Source of the DNA: Polyodon spathula
Lineage: Eukaryota; Chordata; Actinopteri; Acipenseriformes; Polyodontidae
Assembly (NCBI RefSeq): GCF_017654505.1
Contig: NC_054537.1
Span: 74,365,618-74,429,617 of the forward strand
Length of the DNA stretch: 64,000 nt
Direction: 5' to 3'
The notes below the pieces were generated by a model that was given only the letters and a program-made list of their open reading frames with translations, was not told where the DNA came from and did not search any database. The position numbers were made by a program, and so were the translations under genes. Below, piece by piece: positions 35,721 through 48,369 of the stretch. Numbering within the stretch: position 1 is the stretch's first letter; the number at the start of each line of letters is the position of its first letter.

Positions 35721-38152
35721 GTAGGTTACACATTTCTACCTGTTGTTTATAATTATGTATTCTGTTTACATGAACCACACCTTTTGTTTCTCATTAAGTA
35801 AAAGGGAGACAACCGTCTTCTCTTTCTCTTCCTGCTTAGTTGAATTCTATTTGTTGATGAAGGTAAAGTTAAACAGAAAATTATTCATATTACAGCTGCA
35901 AAGTACATTTTGGTCAGTAGGTTGTGCAGTACTGCATCAGGAAGAGATCCCTCGCTCTCCATGTGTAAGGGAAGCAATCTGTTTTGGTACTGAAAAGCAG
36001 GTTACCTGTGTTAAGAATTTATTTTAAAAAAATGTTTTAAATGTTTTGTTTTCTTTTACAGGCATTATGGACCATTTTCTCAAAGGGATGCATGCACACA
36101 AGAACACAGAAACAAAACTGACTTGTATGCGTGTATGTCTTGGAGAATCAGGTCGCTTTTTCATCGGACAGCCACTCATTCTTTTAAACCTGATATGGTC
36201 ATTTACATGGAAATAATACATATATTAAAATTAAAGTTTGTTAAAATTAAAGGTTGTTTTAATGTTGCATTTATAATAATACTAAAAAGAAACTTAGTAT
36301 ATTTATTAAAGAAAAAAAACATTAAATGGATTTATAATAACCAGATGGGGTAGTGATAAAGATTTCTTGTCAGAGTTTCAGTACCAAGTTTCTTTTTAGT
36401 ACTACTATGTATCTTAGAGTTTTTTTATTTTCAATGTTTATTTTTGAGAAGGACATAACATACTATAATACAGCACTCACCAACTTCATATTTATTTGGA
36501 GTTGACTCTTTGAAACATCATTAAATTTACAATTAGTTGGTGCTATAATGGCAGTCTTTTGTGGCTTCATGCATTAATATTCAATTGACTTGCTATTTCT
36601 TACAAGCTGAAACACAGTGTGACCTGAGTGTAGCAGGAGCAGAGATATCCAAGATGGTACTTGTAAGTAGACAAGCTGGTGTTGATCATGTCTAACATCC
36701 ACCTTGGATTTAGAGTGAATAAGAAAAAGCACGGAGGAAGCCCCCTAGGTCCTTTAAAAATAAAATTAAAAAGTACCAGTAATGAAGGACATTGAAGAAC
36801 ATTAAAACAGTACTGTATTTACAATAGTGAAGCTAAAAAAAGGAACAATATTCAAGGGTTCAATTTGAAGTTGATATGTTTTACATATGCTTTACAAACT
36901 CATTTGATTTTCTATTGTGATATATATATATTTTATCCCTATATTATAATATATATATATAGTATATATATATATATATATATACCTATATCACTGTATA
37001 TCATGTGTGTCAATTAGGAACTCGAGTCACTCTAAAGGGTGAATGATTAATTACAGTATTTTGTTCACGCCTAAGAAATAAGCATGGAAACAAAAAAACC
37101 CTATTTATTATATACACCTCTTTTGACAGGCACCATTTACTATATCCCTAGTCACTGACATAGGTAGTTCACAATGAGTTCTAACCATATCCTGTGAAAG
37201 CAGTATGTTAAGTGTTAGATAATATGTTGCATTTTGGCAGAAATATAGACTGATGGCAACTGACAATGACCCAGTCGAACAACTGATGTCTGTGGTTATG
37301 GTACGCAACAGAGAAATCCCGGTTGCTTTTCACAAGTATTAACGACTGTACTGGCATGTAACACTCTTTTTATATAAAAAAAAAAAAATGGTATAGGTAC
37401 TTCTTTAATCCATACATAAAAATAGATAAATACATAAAAAATAGAAAATCAATAGTCTAATTATGCCTAAATATAACATTTGTTAGTATATGATGAACAT
37501 TTGAAGAATATTTGTGAATATTCAAGGCAGTTACTGTGTTCACCATGTAGAGACACGACCGGTGAGGATCCCCATTATGAAGAGCACTCCATTCAGGAAA
37601 AGCAGGAATCAACGTTTTCTGTTGATAAAGCAAATAATGCTTTAAAAAATAGGAACTCAGATAGGAAAATATTTTTGTAACTAGTACAAACCATGATTTT
37701 AACATGTTTGTATTGTTCTTTTATTTTAGGACTGATTCGTGATTCTTGACTTTAACACAAAAATATTATGGTGGGACTACAAGGAGACTGCTGTATAGAA
37801 GAAGACCTACTTTTATTGTGTTATCTATTTATCAATTTAAACTGCATTTATAGCCATCCAATTTTATTTGTATTGCTGCCTATGAAGCGCACTGTTATGC
37901 TGTTCATTTTAGATTACTAGCTGAAAATAAACAGCATTATTTAATGATTTTCTTTTAAACATTTATTAAGTTTGAGTTATTGGATTTAGCATGTTGTCTC
38001 AGTATTTCTTGCGCTACAGTGTGGAAGATACTGTATTTGTTTCTAAAGATGGGCTGTTCCCTTTATTCGGGTCATTTTCTAATACCCGCAGGTGGCTTAT
38101 TACTTTCTGTTAGAACATAATGTATTTATTTCTTACCATAAACACTTAAATG

Positions 38153-38153
<1 letters not shown>
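35721..38153. other. 3' flank of the P450, no gene recognised
   Basis: I searched here for a phase-2 exon with the haem motif and found nothing convincing. (TA)n at 36926-36985. An AATAAA at about 37927 could be a leftover polyadenylation signal. Confidence 0.5.
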
Positions 38154-38212
<59 letters not shown>

Positions 38213-38690
38213 TATTTCTTAGCAGACCCCCTTACCCATGATGACTTACAGTTGTATTCAAAAAATACATATCAAGAATTACAGTACAGTTAAGATCAAG
38301 ATACAAAATACAGTGAGTTCAGTCCTAATAAGAGCAAATACAAAACGCAGTATGATTTTGATATCAGGGCAGTTCAGGAGCAGGTAACAGTGTTAATAGT
38401 TACATCAGGGTTAGATACGAGTGCAAGTCAAATACAAAATACTACAGATTGGGTTGAGTGCAGGATTAAATAGAGTAAAATAGGGAGCAGATAAGTGCAA
38501 GTTAAAGTGCATTAAAGGCAGAGTGCTATACAGGGCAGGCCTGACATCTGTAAGAACCTTGCTGTACCACTGCGGCGCGAGGGTGGCATTAGTAGGCGAA
38601 TACAAGAGTCTTGAACCGGATGTGAGTGGTGATCGGGAGCCAGTATTAATATGCATGTGGTTTGTAATTGTGCACAGTTTAGCATTGCAC
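38154..38690 (-). mobile_element. L2-type LINE 3' tail
   Basis: The reverse complement matches the tail of the LINE at 3496-4665: TATTTGACTTGCACTCGTA, TCTAACCCTGATGTAAC, CAACTGTAAGTCATCATGGG and GTCTGCTAAGAAATAAATA, then an (ATT)n tract at 38154-38212. It shows the uninterrupted tail that copy 1 lacks. Only a short stretch of degraded RT C-terminus is present. Confidence 0.85.
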
Positions 38691-39108
38691 ACCTGACTAA
38701 CTTAAATAATAATAAAAAAAAAGCAATATACTTTTGGCTTACAGGCTACTCCCAAGAATATTAATTAGTGGTATAATGCAAAATATGTTGCTAGTCCCTT
38801 GAAATTCTAATTAGCATATAACTAAAATTATTTAGTTAAAATTGATTATCTCTGATCTGTTTGGTAAAATTGACATTTGATTCCATTTACCCTTTGTAGG
38901 GTTGTCTTGTTTACAAGAGTGTATGCTTTTATATTCAGTATTGAATAGTCAGTTGAAGGTAAGCATTATATGTACATTTGTTACTTTACAGTAATTTGGC
39001 ATGTGTGGGAATCTGTTTGTTGCAATCTCTGTAGAGGGCCTGCTCACTGTATTTGTTTCAAGTACTGTTGCTCAGACACCCTCTTGTTGCTAATGCAGTA
39101 ATACTAAT

Positions 39109-39412
39109 ATCCATCCATTATCCTTAACTGCTTAATTGCAGTGAGCTGGAGCCTAACCCAGCTGACACAGGAGGCACAGGCAGGACTACACACCAGTCCA
39201 TCGCACAGCACCACACACAGGGCAATTTAGAGTGACCAATCAACATGTCTTTGGACTGTGGGAGGAAACTGGAGTACCCAGAGAAAACCCATGTGAACAC
39301 AAGAGAACATGCAAGCTCCACACAAACCAACCCCTAGGCCGGAATCAAACCCAGGACCCTGGCACTTTGAGGCAAAGCAGCACTAACCACCACGCCACCG
39401 TGCCATCCTGTG
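39109..39412 (-). repeat. conserved fish interspersed repeat
   Basis: Contains ATCCATCCATTATCC, CCAGTCCATCGCACAGCACC, CTTTGGACTGTGGGAGGAAA and CCACGCCACCGTGCC, the landmark words of a repeat found across fish genomes. The class is not assigned with confidence; orientation is tentative. Confidence 0.75.
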
Positions 39413-40261
39413 CTGTTGTATGATGCTGTATACAGTGAAGTAAAATAGTACAGAATACGAGCTAATTGATTTGTCTTCCAAAAATGAGCCCGCTCTAAAT
39501 AAGTGGATGCTCCCCCAGAACGTTCATGCCTGACGCCTTGTGGCACAATTTGAAAAACATTTTATAACAACTGTATTTGTTGGACGTTCATCACATAATA
39601 ACAAATGTCAAGGTTGTATTTACTTAGTGTGAATAAAATTGGCTTATTTACGTTTAGAACTATTGTTCCCGAAGATTACATCAGACACAGCAGAGATAGC
39701 GAGGCTGAGCTGATCCTAGGAATTCAGTATCATCAGTGAAAAAAGTGAGACTCAGAGAGTTTAGAGAACACATCGAACAGCCCAACTGGTAGGAAAAATG
39801 TTTAATATAGTAATATTAATTTATATGATTTGTGGTTAAGTGTTTGACTTCAAGTTTAAATTTCTTTGATGATGGTCCGTCTGCTTTGAGTCTTTTGCAA
39901 GTTCTTGCGAAAGTCTTGACCATGCCATCTGTGTTAGCCCAACAAAAAATGAATTCTGGAGCTCAATTTTTAATGATTTATAAATATGCAAATAAAGTAT
40001 CTCTCTATCTGTCTGAACCGAGTTACTTCTAGCGAAGTCATGGTGTACCTTGTGTATAGATAGAACATTTTTTCTATGTCATAGTCACCGAGTTTACAGT
40101 TTACCATTATATGCTAAAGTAGTTAATGCGTTTCTGTCTCCACCAGCTCCTAATTGCTGCTTGTCAGTTTTGAACAGAAAAAAAGAAGACCAGTAGTGGT
40201 GTGCCATTTAAACTGCATGGTGTTCAGCACAGGAAACAGTTGTGTCGAATGTGGGATTGTA
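39413..40261. other. intergenic, no gene recognised
   Basis: No coding or repeat structure recognised between the fish repeat and the CR1 tail. Confidence 0.45.
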
Positions 40262-40336
40262 AACATAAGAACATAAGAACATAAGAAAGTTTACAAACGA
40301 GAGGAGGCCATTCGGCCCATCTTGCTCGTTTGGTTG

Positions 40337-42127
40337 TTAGTAGCTTATTGATCCCAAAATCTCATCAAGCAGCTTCTTGAAGGATCCCAGGGTGTCAGCT
40401 TCAACAACATTACTGGGGAGTTGATTCCAGACCCTCACAATTCTCTGTGTAAAAAAGTGTCTCCTATTTTCTGTTCTGAATGCCCCTTTTTCTAAACTCC
40501 ATTTGTGACCCCTGGTCCTTGTTTCTTTTTTCAGGCTGAAAAAGTCCCTTGCGTCCACACTGTCAATACCTTTTAGAATTTTGAATGCTTGAATTAGGTC
40601 GCCACGTAGTCTTCTTTGTTCAAGACTGAACAGATTCAATTCTTTTAGCCTGTCTGCATATGACATGCCTTTTAAGCCCGGAATAATTCTGGTCGCTCTT
40701 CTTTGCACTCTTTCTAGAGCAGCAATATCTTTTTTATAGCGAGGTGACCAGAACTGCACACAATATTCAAGATGAGGTCTTACAAGTGCATTGTACAGTT
40801 TTAACATTACTTCCCTTGATTTAAATTCAACACTTTTCACAATGTATCCGAGCATCTTGTTAGCCTTTTTTATAGCTTCCCCACATTGCCTAGATGAAGA
40901 CATTTCTGAGTCAACAAAAACTCCTAGGTCTTTTTCATAGATTCCTTCTCCAATTTCAATATCTCCCATATGATATTTATAATGTACATTTTTATTTCCT
41001 GCGTGCAGTACCTTACACTTTTCTCTATTAAATGTCATTTGCCATGTATCTGCCCAGTTCTGAATCTTGTCTAGATCATTTTGAATGACCTTTGCTGCTG
41101 CAACAGTGTTTGCCACTCCTCCTACTTTTGTGTCGTCTGCAAATTTAACAAGTTTGCTTACTATACCAGAATCTAAATCATTAATGTAGATTAGGAATAG
41201 CAGAGGACCTAATACTGATCCCTGTGGTACACCGCTGGTTACCACACTCCATTCTGAGGTTTTTCCTCTAATCAGTACTTTCTGTTTTCTACATGTTAAC
41301 CACTCCCTAATCCATGTACATGTGTTTCCTTGAATCCCAACTGCGTTCAGTTTGAGAATTAATCTTTTGTGCGGGACTTTGTCAAAAGCTTTCTGGAAAT
41401 CTAAATAAACCATGTCATATGCTTTGCAATTATCCATTATCGATGTTGCATCCTCAAAAAAATCAAGCAAGTTAGTTAGGCACGATCTCCCTTTCCTAAA
41501 ACCATGTTGACTGTCTCCCAGTACCCTGTTACCATATAGGTAATTTTCCATTTTGGATCTTATTATAGTTTCCATAAGTTTGCATATAATAGAAGTCAGG
41601 CTTACTGGTCTGTAGTTACCTGGTTCAGTTTTGTTTCCCTTTTTGTGGATCGGTATTACGTTTGCAATTTTCCAGTCTGTCGGTACCACCCCTGTGTCAA
41701 GAGACTGCTGCATGATCTTGGTTAGCGGTTTGTAAATTACTTCTTTCATTTCTTTGAGTACTACTGGGAGGATCTCATCCGGCCCAGGGGATTTGTTTAT
41801 TTTAAGAGCTCCTAGTCCCTTTAACACTTCTGCCTCAGTTATGCTAAAGTTATTTAAAACTGGATAGGAACTGGATGACATGTGGGGCATGTTGTCAGTA
41901 TCTTCCTTTGTAAAAACTTGTGAAAAGTAATCATTTAACATATTTGCTATTTTTTTTTCTTCATCTACGATTTTGCCATTTGTATCTCTTAAACATTTAA
42001 TCTCCTCTTTGAATGTTCTCTTGCTGTTGTAATATTGGAAAAACATTTTGGAATTGGTTTTAGCTCCCTTAGCAATGTTCATTTCTATTTCTCTCTTGGC
42101 CTTTCTAACTTCCTTTTTGACTTGCAT
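40337..42127 (-). pseudogene. CR1 ORF2, reverse transcriptase part
   Basis: A 596-codon open frame. RT blocks in order: [78 protein letters not shown]; the catalytic KFADDTKVGG; and MTFNREKCKVLH. It ends with the CR1-type C-terminal region YCVQFWSPRYKKDIAALERV to LGSFKKLLDEILGSISY. Both Asp residues of the FADD box are present. The reading frame upstream of the first Met is open through the linker (RALKKDQKESTQKEYTELQ) but is one base out of register with the endonuclease frame at about 42200. Confidence 0.9.
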
Positions 42128-42174
42128 TTGCAGTTCTGTGTACTCTTTCTGTGTACTTTCTTTTTGGTCCTTTT

Positions 42175-43222
42175 TTAATGCTCTGTAAAGTGCCTTTTTT
42201 CGCTGAATATTTTTTTAATTGATCTATTAAACCATTTTGGCAATTTAGTTTTACATTTAGATTTGTCTACTTTAGGGATATAATTGTTTTGCGCCTCTAG
42301 TACTACATTTTTGAAGAACAACCATCCTTCTTCTGTGGGTGTTTTCTCTATTTTACTCCAATCTACTTCTGTTAGTCTCTGTTTCATGCCTTCATAGTTT
42401 GCTTTTCTAAAATTGTAAACCTTAGCTTTAGTCTTTACTTTTGAGGATTTAAAAAACACTTCAAATGAGACCATGTTGTGGTCTGAGTTTGCCAGTGGTT
42501 CTCTGACCTCTGTTTTAGTTATTCTATCTTCGTTATTTGAAAAGACTAAATCAAGGCATGCCTCCCCTCTAGTGGGTGCCTTCACAAATTGTGTTAGGAA
42601 GCAGTCATTTGTCATTTCCACCATTTCTATTTCGTCCTTCGCGCTACCCACCGGGTTTTCCCATTTTATTTGGGGGAAGTTGAAATCCCCCATTAGTATG
42701 GCTTCTCCTTTGCTACACGCATTTCTAATGTCATTGTATAACAGATTATTGTGCTCACCGTCTGAATCTGGCGGTCTATAGCATGCTCCTATTATTATGC
42801 CTTTTGAATTTTTGTCTGTTATTCTGACCCATATTGATTCGGTTTTATTTTCTTTGTCCAGGTTTAACACCTGGGCTTCAAGACTGTTTCTTATGTATAG
42901 CGCTACCCCTCCTCCTCGTCTGTCCTGCCTGTCTTTCCTATACAGTGTATACCCACAAATATTATATTCGTCCCCATCACTCTCAGATAACCACGTTTCT
43001 GTAACACCTATCACATCATAGTTACCTGTTAGTGCAGTAGCTTCAAGTTCTAGAATTTTGTTTCTGATACTTCTAGCATTTAGATAAATACATTTAATGG
43101 TTGTCTTACCTGAGTTGTTGTTCTTGTTTTGATGCGGTCTCCCTTCTGTTTTTTTGTTGATTTCTCCCCCCTTCCTTTCTAGTTTAAATGCTTCCGAACC
43201 TGCTCGAGGATCTTTTCTCCAA
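42175..43222 (-). pseudogene. CR1 ORF2, endonuclease part
   Basis: An APE-type endonuclease. The frame is open from about 43222 and reads CIYLNARSIRNKILEL, GVTETWLSESD, RRGGGVALYIRNS, MGDFNFPQIKW, CLDLVFSNNED and NSDHNMVSFEV, covering the expected Asn, Glu, Asp/Asn and Asp-His catalytic positions. It ends at a stop at 42175 caused by a one-base indel, after which the RT frame continues. Its start overlaps the end of ORF1. Confidence 0.85.
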
Positions 43223-44127
43223 GTAGACTAGTTCCCTTGTTATTTAAATGCAGTCCATCCCGTCTATACAGATAGTCCTCGTTGTAGAAAGTGGTCCAAT
43301 GATCAAGATAGGTGAAGCCTTCCCGTGTGCACCACGTCTTCAACCATTGGTTTTGATTTATTATTTTCAGCTGTCCATTTGTTCTTTTGCAAGGTGCGGG
43401 TGGTATACCAAGAAAATACCACAGTTTCGGTTTTCTCCTTTAATTTCCTTCCTAGCTCTCTGAATTTGTTTTGCAGGGATTTTGGTCTGTCTCTTCCAAT
43501 GTTGTTTGTACCGATGTGGACGACTACTACCGGGTCGTCTCCTGTTCGTTCTAGGAGCCTGTCCACGTTCTCAGTGATGTGCTTGACCGAGGCTCCCGGA
43601 AGGCAGCACACTGTTGTAGTAAGGGGGTCCAAACTGCGAACTGAACTTGCTGTGTTTCTCAATATGGAGTCCCCAACAATCATGACCTCCCTTCTTTTTG
43701 CTGTCTGGTCACCACTGTCAATGGGGTCCTGGATGTTGTTCCTTTCATTCTCTTGTTGTTGGTTCTGCTCATCACAATTCTGAAGTGACTCAAATCTGTT
43801 GGTTGTTTTGATTTCTGGTGGTTGTGTTTGACGAAGTTTCTTTTTTTCCCTGCTTCTGCCTACCTGAACCCAGCTGTTCTGACCTTCTATCTCCCTGGTG
43901 GCTTTCAGTCTGTTAGGGGTGATGCAGACTTCCATGAATTGTGGGTGTGCCAGTTCCTCAAGATCTTGTTGCTGTCTCACTTCTTCCAGCTCCATTTCTA
44001 GCATGCTTACTAGTTTATGCAAATCCTGGATCGCGCTGCACTTTACGCACACTTGGTTTAGCTCCGCTGGGTTTTCTCGGATTTCCCACATCAAGCAGGT
44101 GTCACAGATTACTGGCTTGAAGACCAT
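43180..44127 (-). pseudogene. CR1 ORF1, zinc-knuckle plus esterase-like
   Basis: Starts MVFKPVICDTCLMWEIRENP, with Cys pairs CDTC and CVKC suggesting a small zinc-binding or PHD-like domain, then a coiled-coil-like Glu/Leu-rich stretch. The C-terminal half has SGNH-hydrolase marks: VMIVGDSILRN (block I Ser), VVVHIGTNN (block III) and RRDGLHLN (block V Asp and His). The final block lies in another frame: the main frame shifts at about 43405 and stops at 43303, while the correct frame runs on to a stop at 43180. Esterase-type ORF1 is known in CR1 elements; its role is probably lipid or membrane interaction. Confidence 0.8.
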
Positions 44128-44188
44128 GTTGAGGGTTTTTTTTTTTTTGAAGTTTAGTTTCTTCTGCAGCCGTCAACCTGCTTTCAAA

Positions 44189-44286
44189 CTGCTTCGAAAC
44201 TGCTCTGTACTTTTCCACGCCTGTACTTCGCCCACTCGCTGTCGCTTCCACTCGCTGTCGCTGGGAAGACTGCCTCGTTTAACTGC
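44189..44286 (-). repeat. CR1 5' UTR duplicated segment, unit 1
   Basis: Almost identical to 44461-44557, sharing CTGCTTCGAAACTGCTCTG and CTCGCTGTCGCTTCCACTCG. The period is about 272 bp. Confidence 0.85.
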
Positions 44287-44460
44287 GTTGTTCTGCTGTG
44301 CTGTCGGCTCCTCCCCTCGCCCGTGTCTCAAAACGGCGCTGAATTTGAATCAGCTGCTCCGAGTTTCAGCTTGTTTGTTATCAGAAAAACACACGCGGCT
44401 GTGTTTCCCCAATGTCCTCTGTTTTCTGATTAAAGCAATTCAAGATGCAATTTCTCCTTT

Positions 44461-44557
44461 CTGCTTCGAAACTGCTCTGTACTTTTCCACGCTGTACTTC
44501 TCCCACTCGCTGTCGCTTCCACTCGCTGTCGCTGGGAAGACTGCCTCGTTTAACTGC
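44461..44557 (-). repeat. CR1 5' UTR duplicated segment, unit 2
   Basis: Second unit of the pair; the outer edge (44557) is taken as the 5' end of the element because the similarity ends there. Confidence 0.8.
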
Positions 44558-45878
44558 CCACAAACTGGTACAAGTAAGGACGACTGGGGCAACGTGTGCA
44601 CTGTTTACTGTTGACAAGGAAAGTTTACAGGAGGCTAGTTCAGCAGAAACGATGATCACGGATGGAACAATCTTCCCTGACATAGTTCAGTTTCCATATT
44701 ACACTGTAGAAACCATTGCACCAGGCCAGTGCAGTCACGTGGCTGCTTGACCAACAGCAGTCTGCAATATTAGAGATTTGATTCTTAATTTGGAAGCCCC
44801 CACTTGCTATTTTTTGTTTAATTTTATTTACCATTTATTTGTAATCTGCATTGACCCCCATTTATTTTTTTTTGTTTCTAAATTAGATTGTTTATTTTGA
44901 GAAAAAAAACTAATAAAATGTGTTAAAAAAATGAATGATTGATTGGTTACTTAAGCAGCCACAGCATGAAACTGGAAAAATGGAGGGACAAAGCTGAAAG
45001 GGCTTGGTGACAAAGGCTCTGTCCATGTATTTAACAAGCCTTGCCTGCTTTTCTTTAGTGGAATGTAAAATAACTTGTGTTCGAGCTCTATAAAAAAAAC
45101 ACATCCGGCTGCTTTGACTTTCCACAGGTCCATGGCTTATTGTCATCTAACAAATGATCACTAGGTGTAGAATGTCATTGGAAAGTTAAATATTCTGTTA
45201 CATACAGTATAGAAAATAAACTTACTGTTAACTATATAGCAAAGCAATCTACCATAACAAGATCTCTTAAAAAGCCTACATTAATAGATCTCCCACTCAT
45301 TACTGAAGTCTTTAGAAACTTCAGGTAGCATTCTGCCCATTCTTTAAAGCTGTGGCATTTGCAGGCTATATTGTAGCACGTGGTTTGAATCCTATCTCAG
45401 AGCATGATTGAAATGTATCACATTATTATGTTTGTTGTGTTTATCTAATTTTCACATTATTGCACCATTTCTTCTTGATTTAAATGTATTGATCACTTAG
45501 TAATCTTTTTGGTATATTTGCACTTTAGTTGACCTCTTCAGCTTGCATTCATCTGCTTTGTTTGCACAATTCAGGGTTTTAACTAGTGTAGCTATTTTAT
45601 TTCCACTCGTTTAATAAATAAATAAATAAAAACACTCTACATTTATTAATAATAGTTAAGCAACCTAAACCTACATGTGTCTAAAAAGTAATCTTTTCAA
45701 GACGTGATTAAAATATTTGCATTCATGTTGGGAATATCAGTTACACATGTAGCTAACAATTATATTGTATTACATTTGAGTTTATCCTTTGTTGTTTATA
45801 ACATAGTTTTAAACAGTCCACTAGGTGGACCCCAATGCAGTTAATGTTCCTGACTGCTGTTCCACTCTTTTAACTTCT

Positions 45879-45932
<54 letters not shown>

Positions 45933-47071
45933 TTGCTTTTTACATGTTAAAATTATAAACATGTTGCACTAGCAACATGTCTTGTTTAATTGTCTGGGTT
46001 ATTTCTGGCAAAATGAATACTGCACTTGACATCCTTCACTTTGCAGTGCTTCATGTTAAAGCCAATAGAATTCTTTTAAATGCTGCAGACTGAAAGAATT
46101 ATATTATATTGTAAAGCTCCTTGAAATGATAAACTTTGTTAAGATGGTTTCAGGATAGGAAAAGGGCTGTTTGGCTGTAGGAAATAATTGGTATGTTATT
46201 AAGCAACATTAGCAACTACACAACAAACAACATTACATTAGTAAAGTGCCTTCTATGGCAACCTAACTCAAGTCACTGTATATTAGCAACTATAACAATA
46301 TTATATATATAAATATATGGGCCCTATTCAAAACATGTTGGCCTTACTACCATTTCTGCCTTAATAATGTTAAGTTATTTTTATTTAAAGCAAAGGCTTT
46401 TTAAATGCAAACTACATTATCCTGATGTGCCAACAGCCAGTTGTACTGGAGGTATTACAAGTGGGCATTTACAAGTGATAGTAACACTCTTAAATCCAAT
46501 GCGAATCGGGTTATTTGCTCAAATTCTCTGTTTGATAGGAATTGGTGAAAATACTGACACAATACTGTGCATTATGAGCTACTTTGTAATAAATTATGAT
46601 TCAGTCTTTACAATAACCACATCAGATTATTTGAGCCAATGTTGCCTTAATTAAATACACTATTTAATTTAAATACTTTCCTTCTTATTATAAGAAAAAA
46701 CACATCTGAAAATAATACAAAAGTCACAACTTCTATTTAAGTTTTTTTAATGGGTGCTTTTCTCCCATCAGAAAAAGAAAATGTACACATTATAGTAGGC
46801 TCTAAAGTATGACACCTAGCAGCAAGGCATTATGACTATAGTGGGCTACTGTAACGGGAGACAATTTATTAAATTCATAGGGATCATCAATATTGTTTTG
46901 GCTACTGTCACTTCAAATTGGGGTTTTATATATGTCTGACAGGGATCAGTATACAGATCTTTGCTGTATAATTGGCCCATGTCCATAAAAAATAATTTGT
47001 TCTCTCTTTCTAGTAACTTGATCTGTCAAGATCTTCAAAGCTCAGCCATCCATACAGCTTTGTTCGGCTTT
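44558..47071. other. intergenic, no gene recognised
   Basis: Includes an (AC)n tract at 45881-45931. A frame at 44560-44747 (IVQFPYYTVETIAPGQCSH) looks protein-like but matches nothing I recognise. Confidence 0.45.
45881..45931. repeat. (AC)n microsatellite
   Basis: A pure AC tract of about 50 bp. Confidence 0.97.
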
Positions 47072-48369
47072 GACTTTTTAAAGTCGCCATTGTTGCTGTT
47101 TATTTATTTATGTTTTTATAGATTTTTTTTTGCAGAAAAAGACCATGGGATGTTTTTTTGTTATTCTTTGTTTTTTATTGACTTTCAATAAATAACATTA
47201 CATCCAGCCCTCCAAATAAGGTTTTTGCTCATTGATTAATTTAGGCCCTGTCCACAATATGCCTTTAAACCATATTAGTTGCCTTTAAACTGGCTTAAAA
47301 GTGTCAACTACAGTTAATGGCCACATTATGCAGCATTTAATATCATACTCGAGAACTGGACCACCTCAGGGACTAGTCTCAAGTCCAGTTCTAAATTAGA
47401 TTGCGTCAGATAGTGCTGTTTGTCAGAAGTGTGGACACTGTAATACCAAACTAAATTTTTTGTGTATCCTCCAATATCCCAAAATGCTTTGTGATATGTT
47501 TAGAGAAATTCTCAGAACAGGTGCCTGAAGGACTTGCTATCAGTGTACACTCCGCCCTAGATATTCATTTTCAAAACAAAAAAATCTGTCAGAACATCTC
47601 TGTTAAACTAGTGGGGAAAATAACAAAAGCACAATGTTAAATTAGGCGACTGCAAAAATGAAATGCGAGTTAAAAGTAGAATCGGGGATGAACACATGGT
47701 GTATATAGCGTATAGTACAGCTTGCATACTAATGAGCCGCTTCACATTGTATAAATCACTACGCACCACTACATTCTAAATTCCATGACAAACTGCCATT
47801 TTATTTGTTAAAAAACCACAGCCAAAAAATGCGTAAAACCTGTTTCGATTATCAACTTAATCTGGCACGACTTGGACGCAAGGGTGTCCAACAACTAACA
47901 AACATATCTTGAGATCCAAAAGGATAAAAACATAGTAGGATATGTCTGGCTTGCATATAACGAGTTCACAAACTAATTTCAAGTTCCGGCTCCATCGCAG
48001 CTGCTCCCTTTACTTCCTAGTGTCATTTGAAACTCTGCCCATCATCACAGTTTGTGCTCAGTCCTCTAGTTTCTAGTGAGATGGCACTTTCGATGCAGAA
48101 ATTCTCAATAAACAAACATGTGCAATTTACTTTTAATAAACAACCAATGAATTAAATTAAATTAAATTAAATCTGGGACTATATTACACTACAGATGTAT
48201 ACACAATAAAAGTTTCAGCTTTTGTCTTAATTTAAATGTGTTTTAATTGTTTTTATTATATTTCTTCCCACAACTGACAGGTAGCCATTTTATAAGCGGT
48301 ATAAACCACTTCGGGCTACCCTAGGCCACCCTAGACCCTAGGCCGCAACAATGGCGACTTTAAAAAGTC
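47072..48369. repeat. 25-bp inverted repeat flanking 1.25 kb
   Basis: Positions 47072-47096 and 48345-48369 are exact reverse complements over 25 bp (core AAAGTCGCCATTGTTGC). The right copy also sits in a local palindrome with 11-bp arms, ATGGCGACTTT and AAAGTCGCCAT. They enclose the Harbinger-like copy at 47244. The interior has no transposase. Confidence 0.8.
47244..47480. mobile_element. Harbinger-like MITE, partial copy
   Basis: Begins GGCCCTGTCCACA after TTA and follows the 2849 element closely: CTTTAAACCATATTAGTT, CTTTAAACTGGCTTAAA and the degraded hairpin with CTCGAGAACTGGACC. The right terminal inverted repeat was not found, so the copy is truncated or diverged. Confidence 0.75.

Larger units (their letters stand above)
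40262..44557 (-). mobile_element. CR1-clade LINE, near full length
   Basis: A 4.3-kb non-LTR retrotransposon on the minus strand. From its 5' end it has a UTR with a ~98-bp segment present twice, ORF1 with a zinc-knuckle and an SGNH-esterase-like domain, ORF2 with endonuclease and reverse transcriptase, and a short 3' UTR ending in repeats of an octamer-like TTCTTATG. The CR1 assignment rests on the esterase-type ORF1, the FADDTK RT box and the simple octamer tail. One frameshift in ORF1 and one in ORF2 make this copy inactive. Damage is otherwise slight, and a second copy of its tail (56001-56538) is almost identical, so the family was active recently. Confidence 0.9.

Noticed and set aside
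35880..36000. LQLQSTFWSVG as a remnant of the P450 L-helix
   Set aside because: Only a few residues match and the preceding haem motif is missing.
36060..36200. Candidate P450 haem-cysteine exon (MRVCLG or SQRDAC in different frames)
   Set aside because: No FGxG before it and none of the expected residues after the cysteine; isolated matches fit chance.
42473..43783. Several + strand frames across 42.4-43.8 kb
   Set aside because: Antisense shadows of the CR1 ORFs.
44445..44750. 101-codon + frame overlapping the CR1 5' end
   Set aside because: Its first half is antisense CR1 UTR; the second half looks protein-like but matches nothing known.
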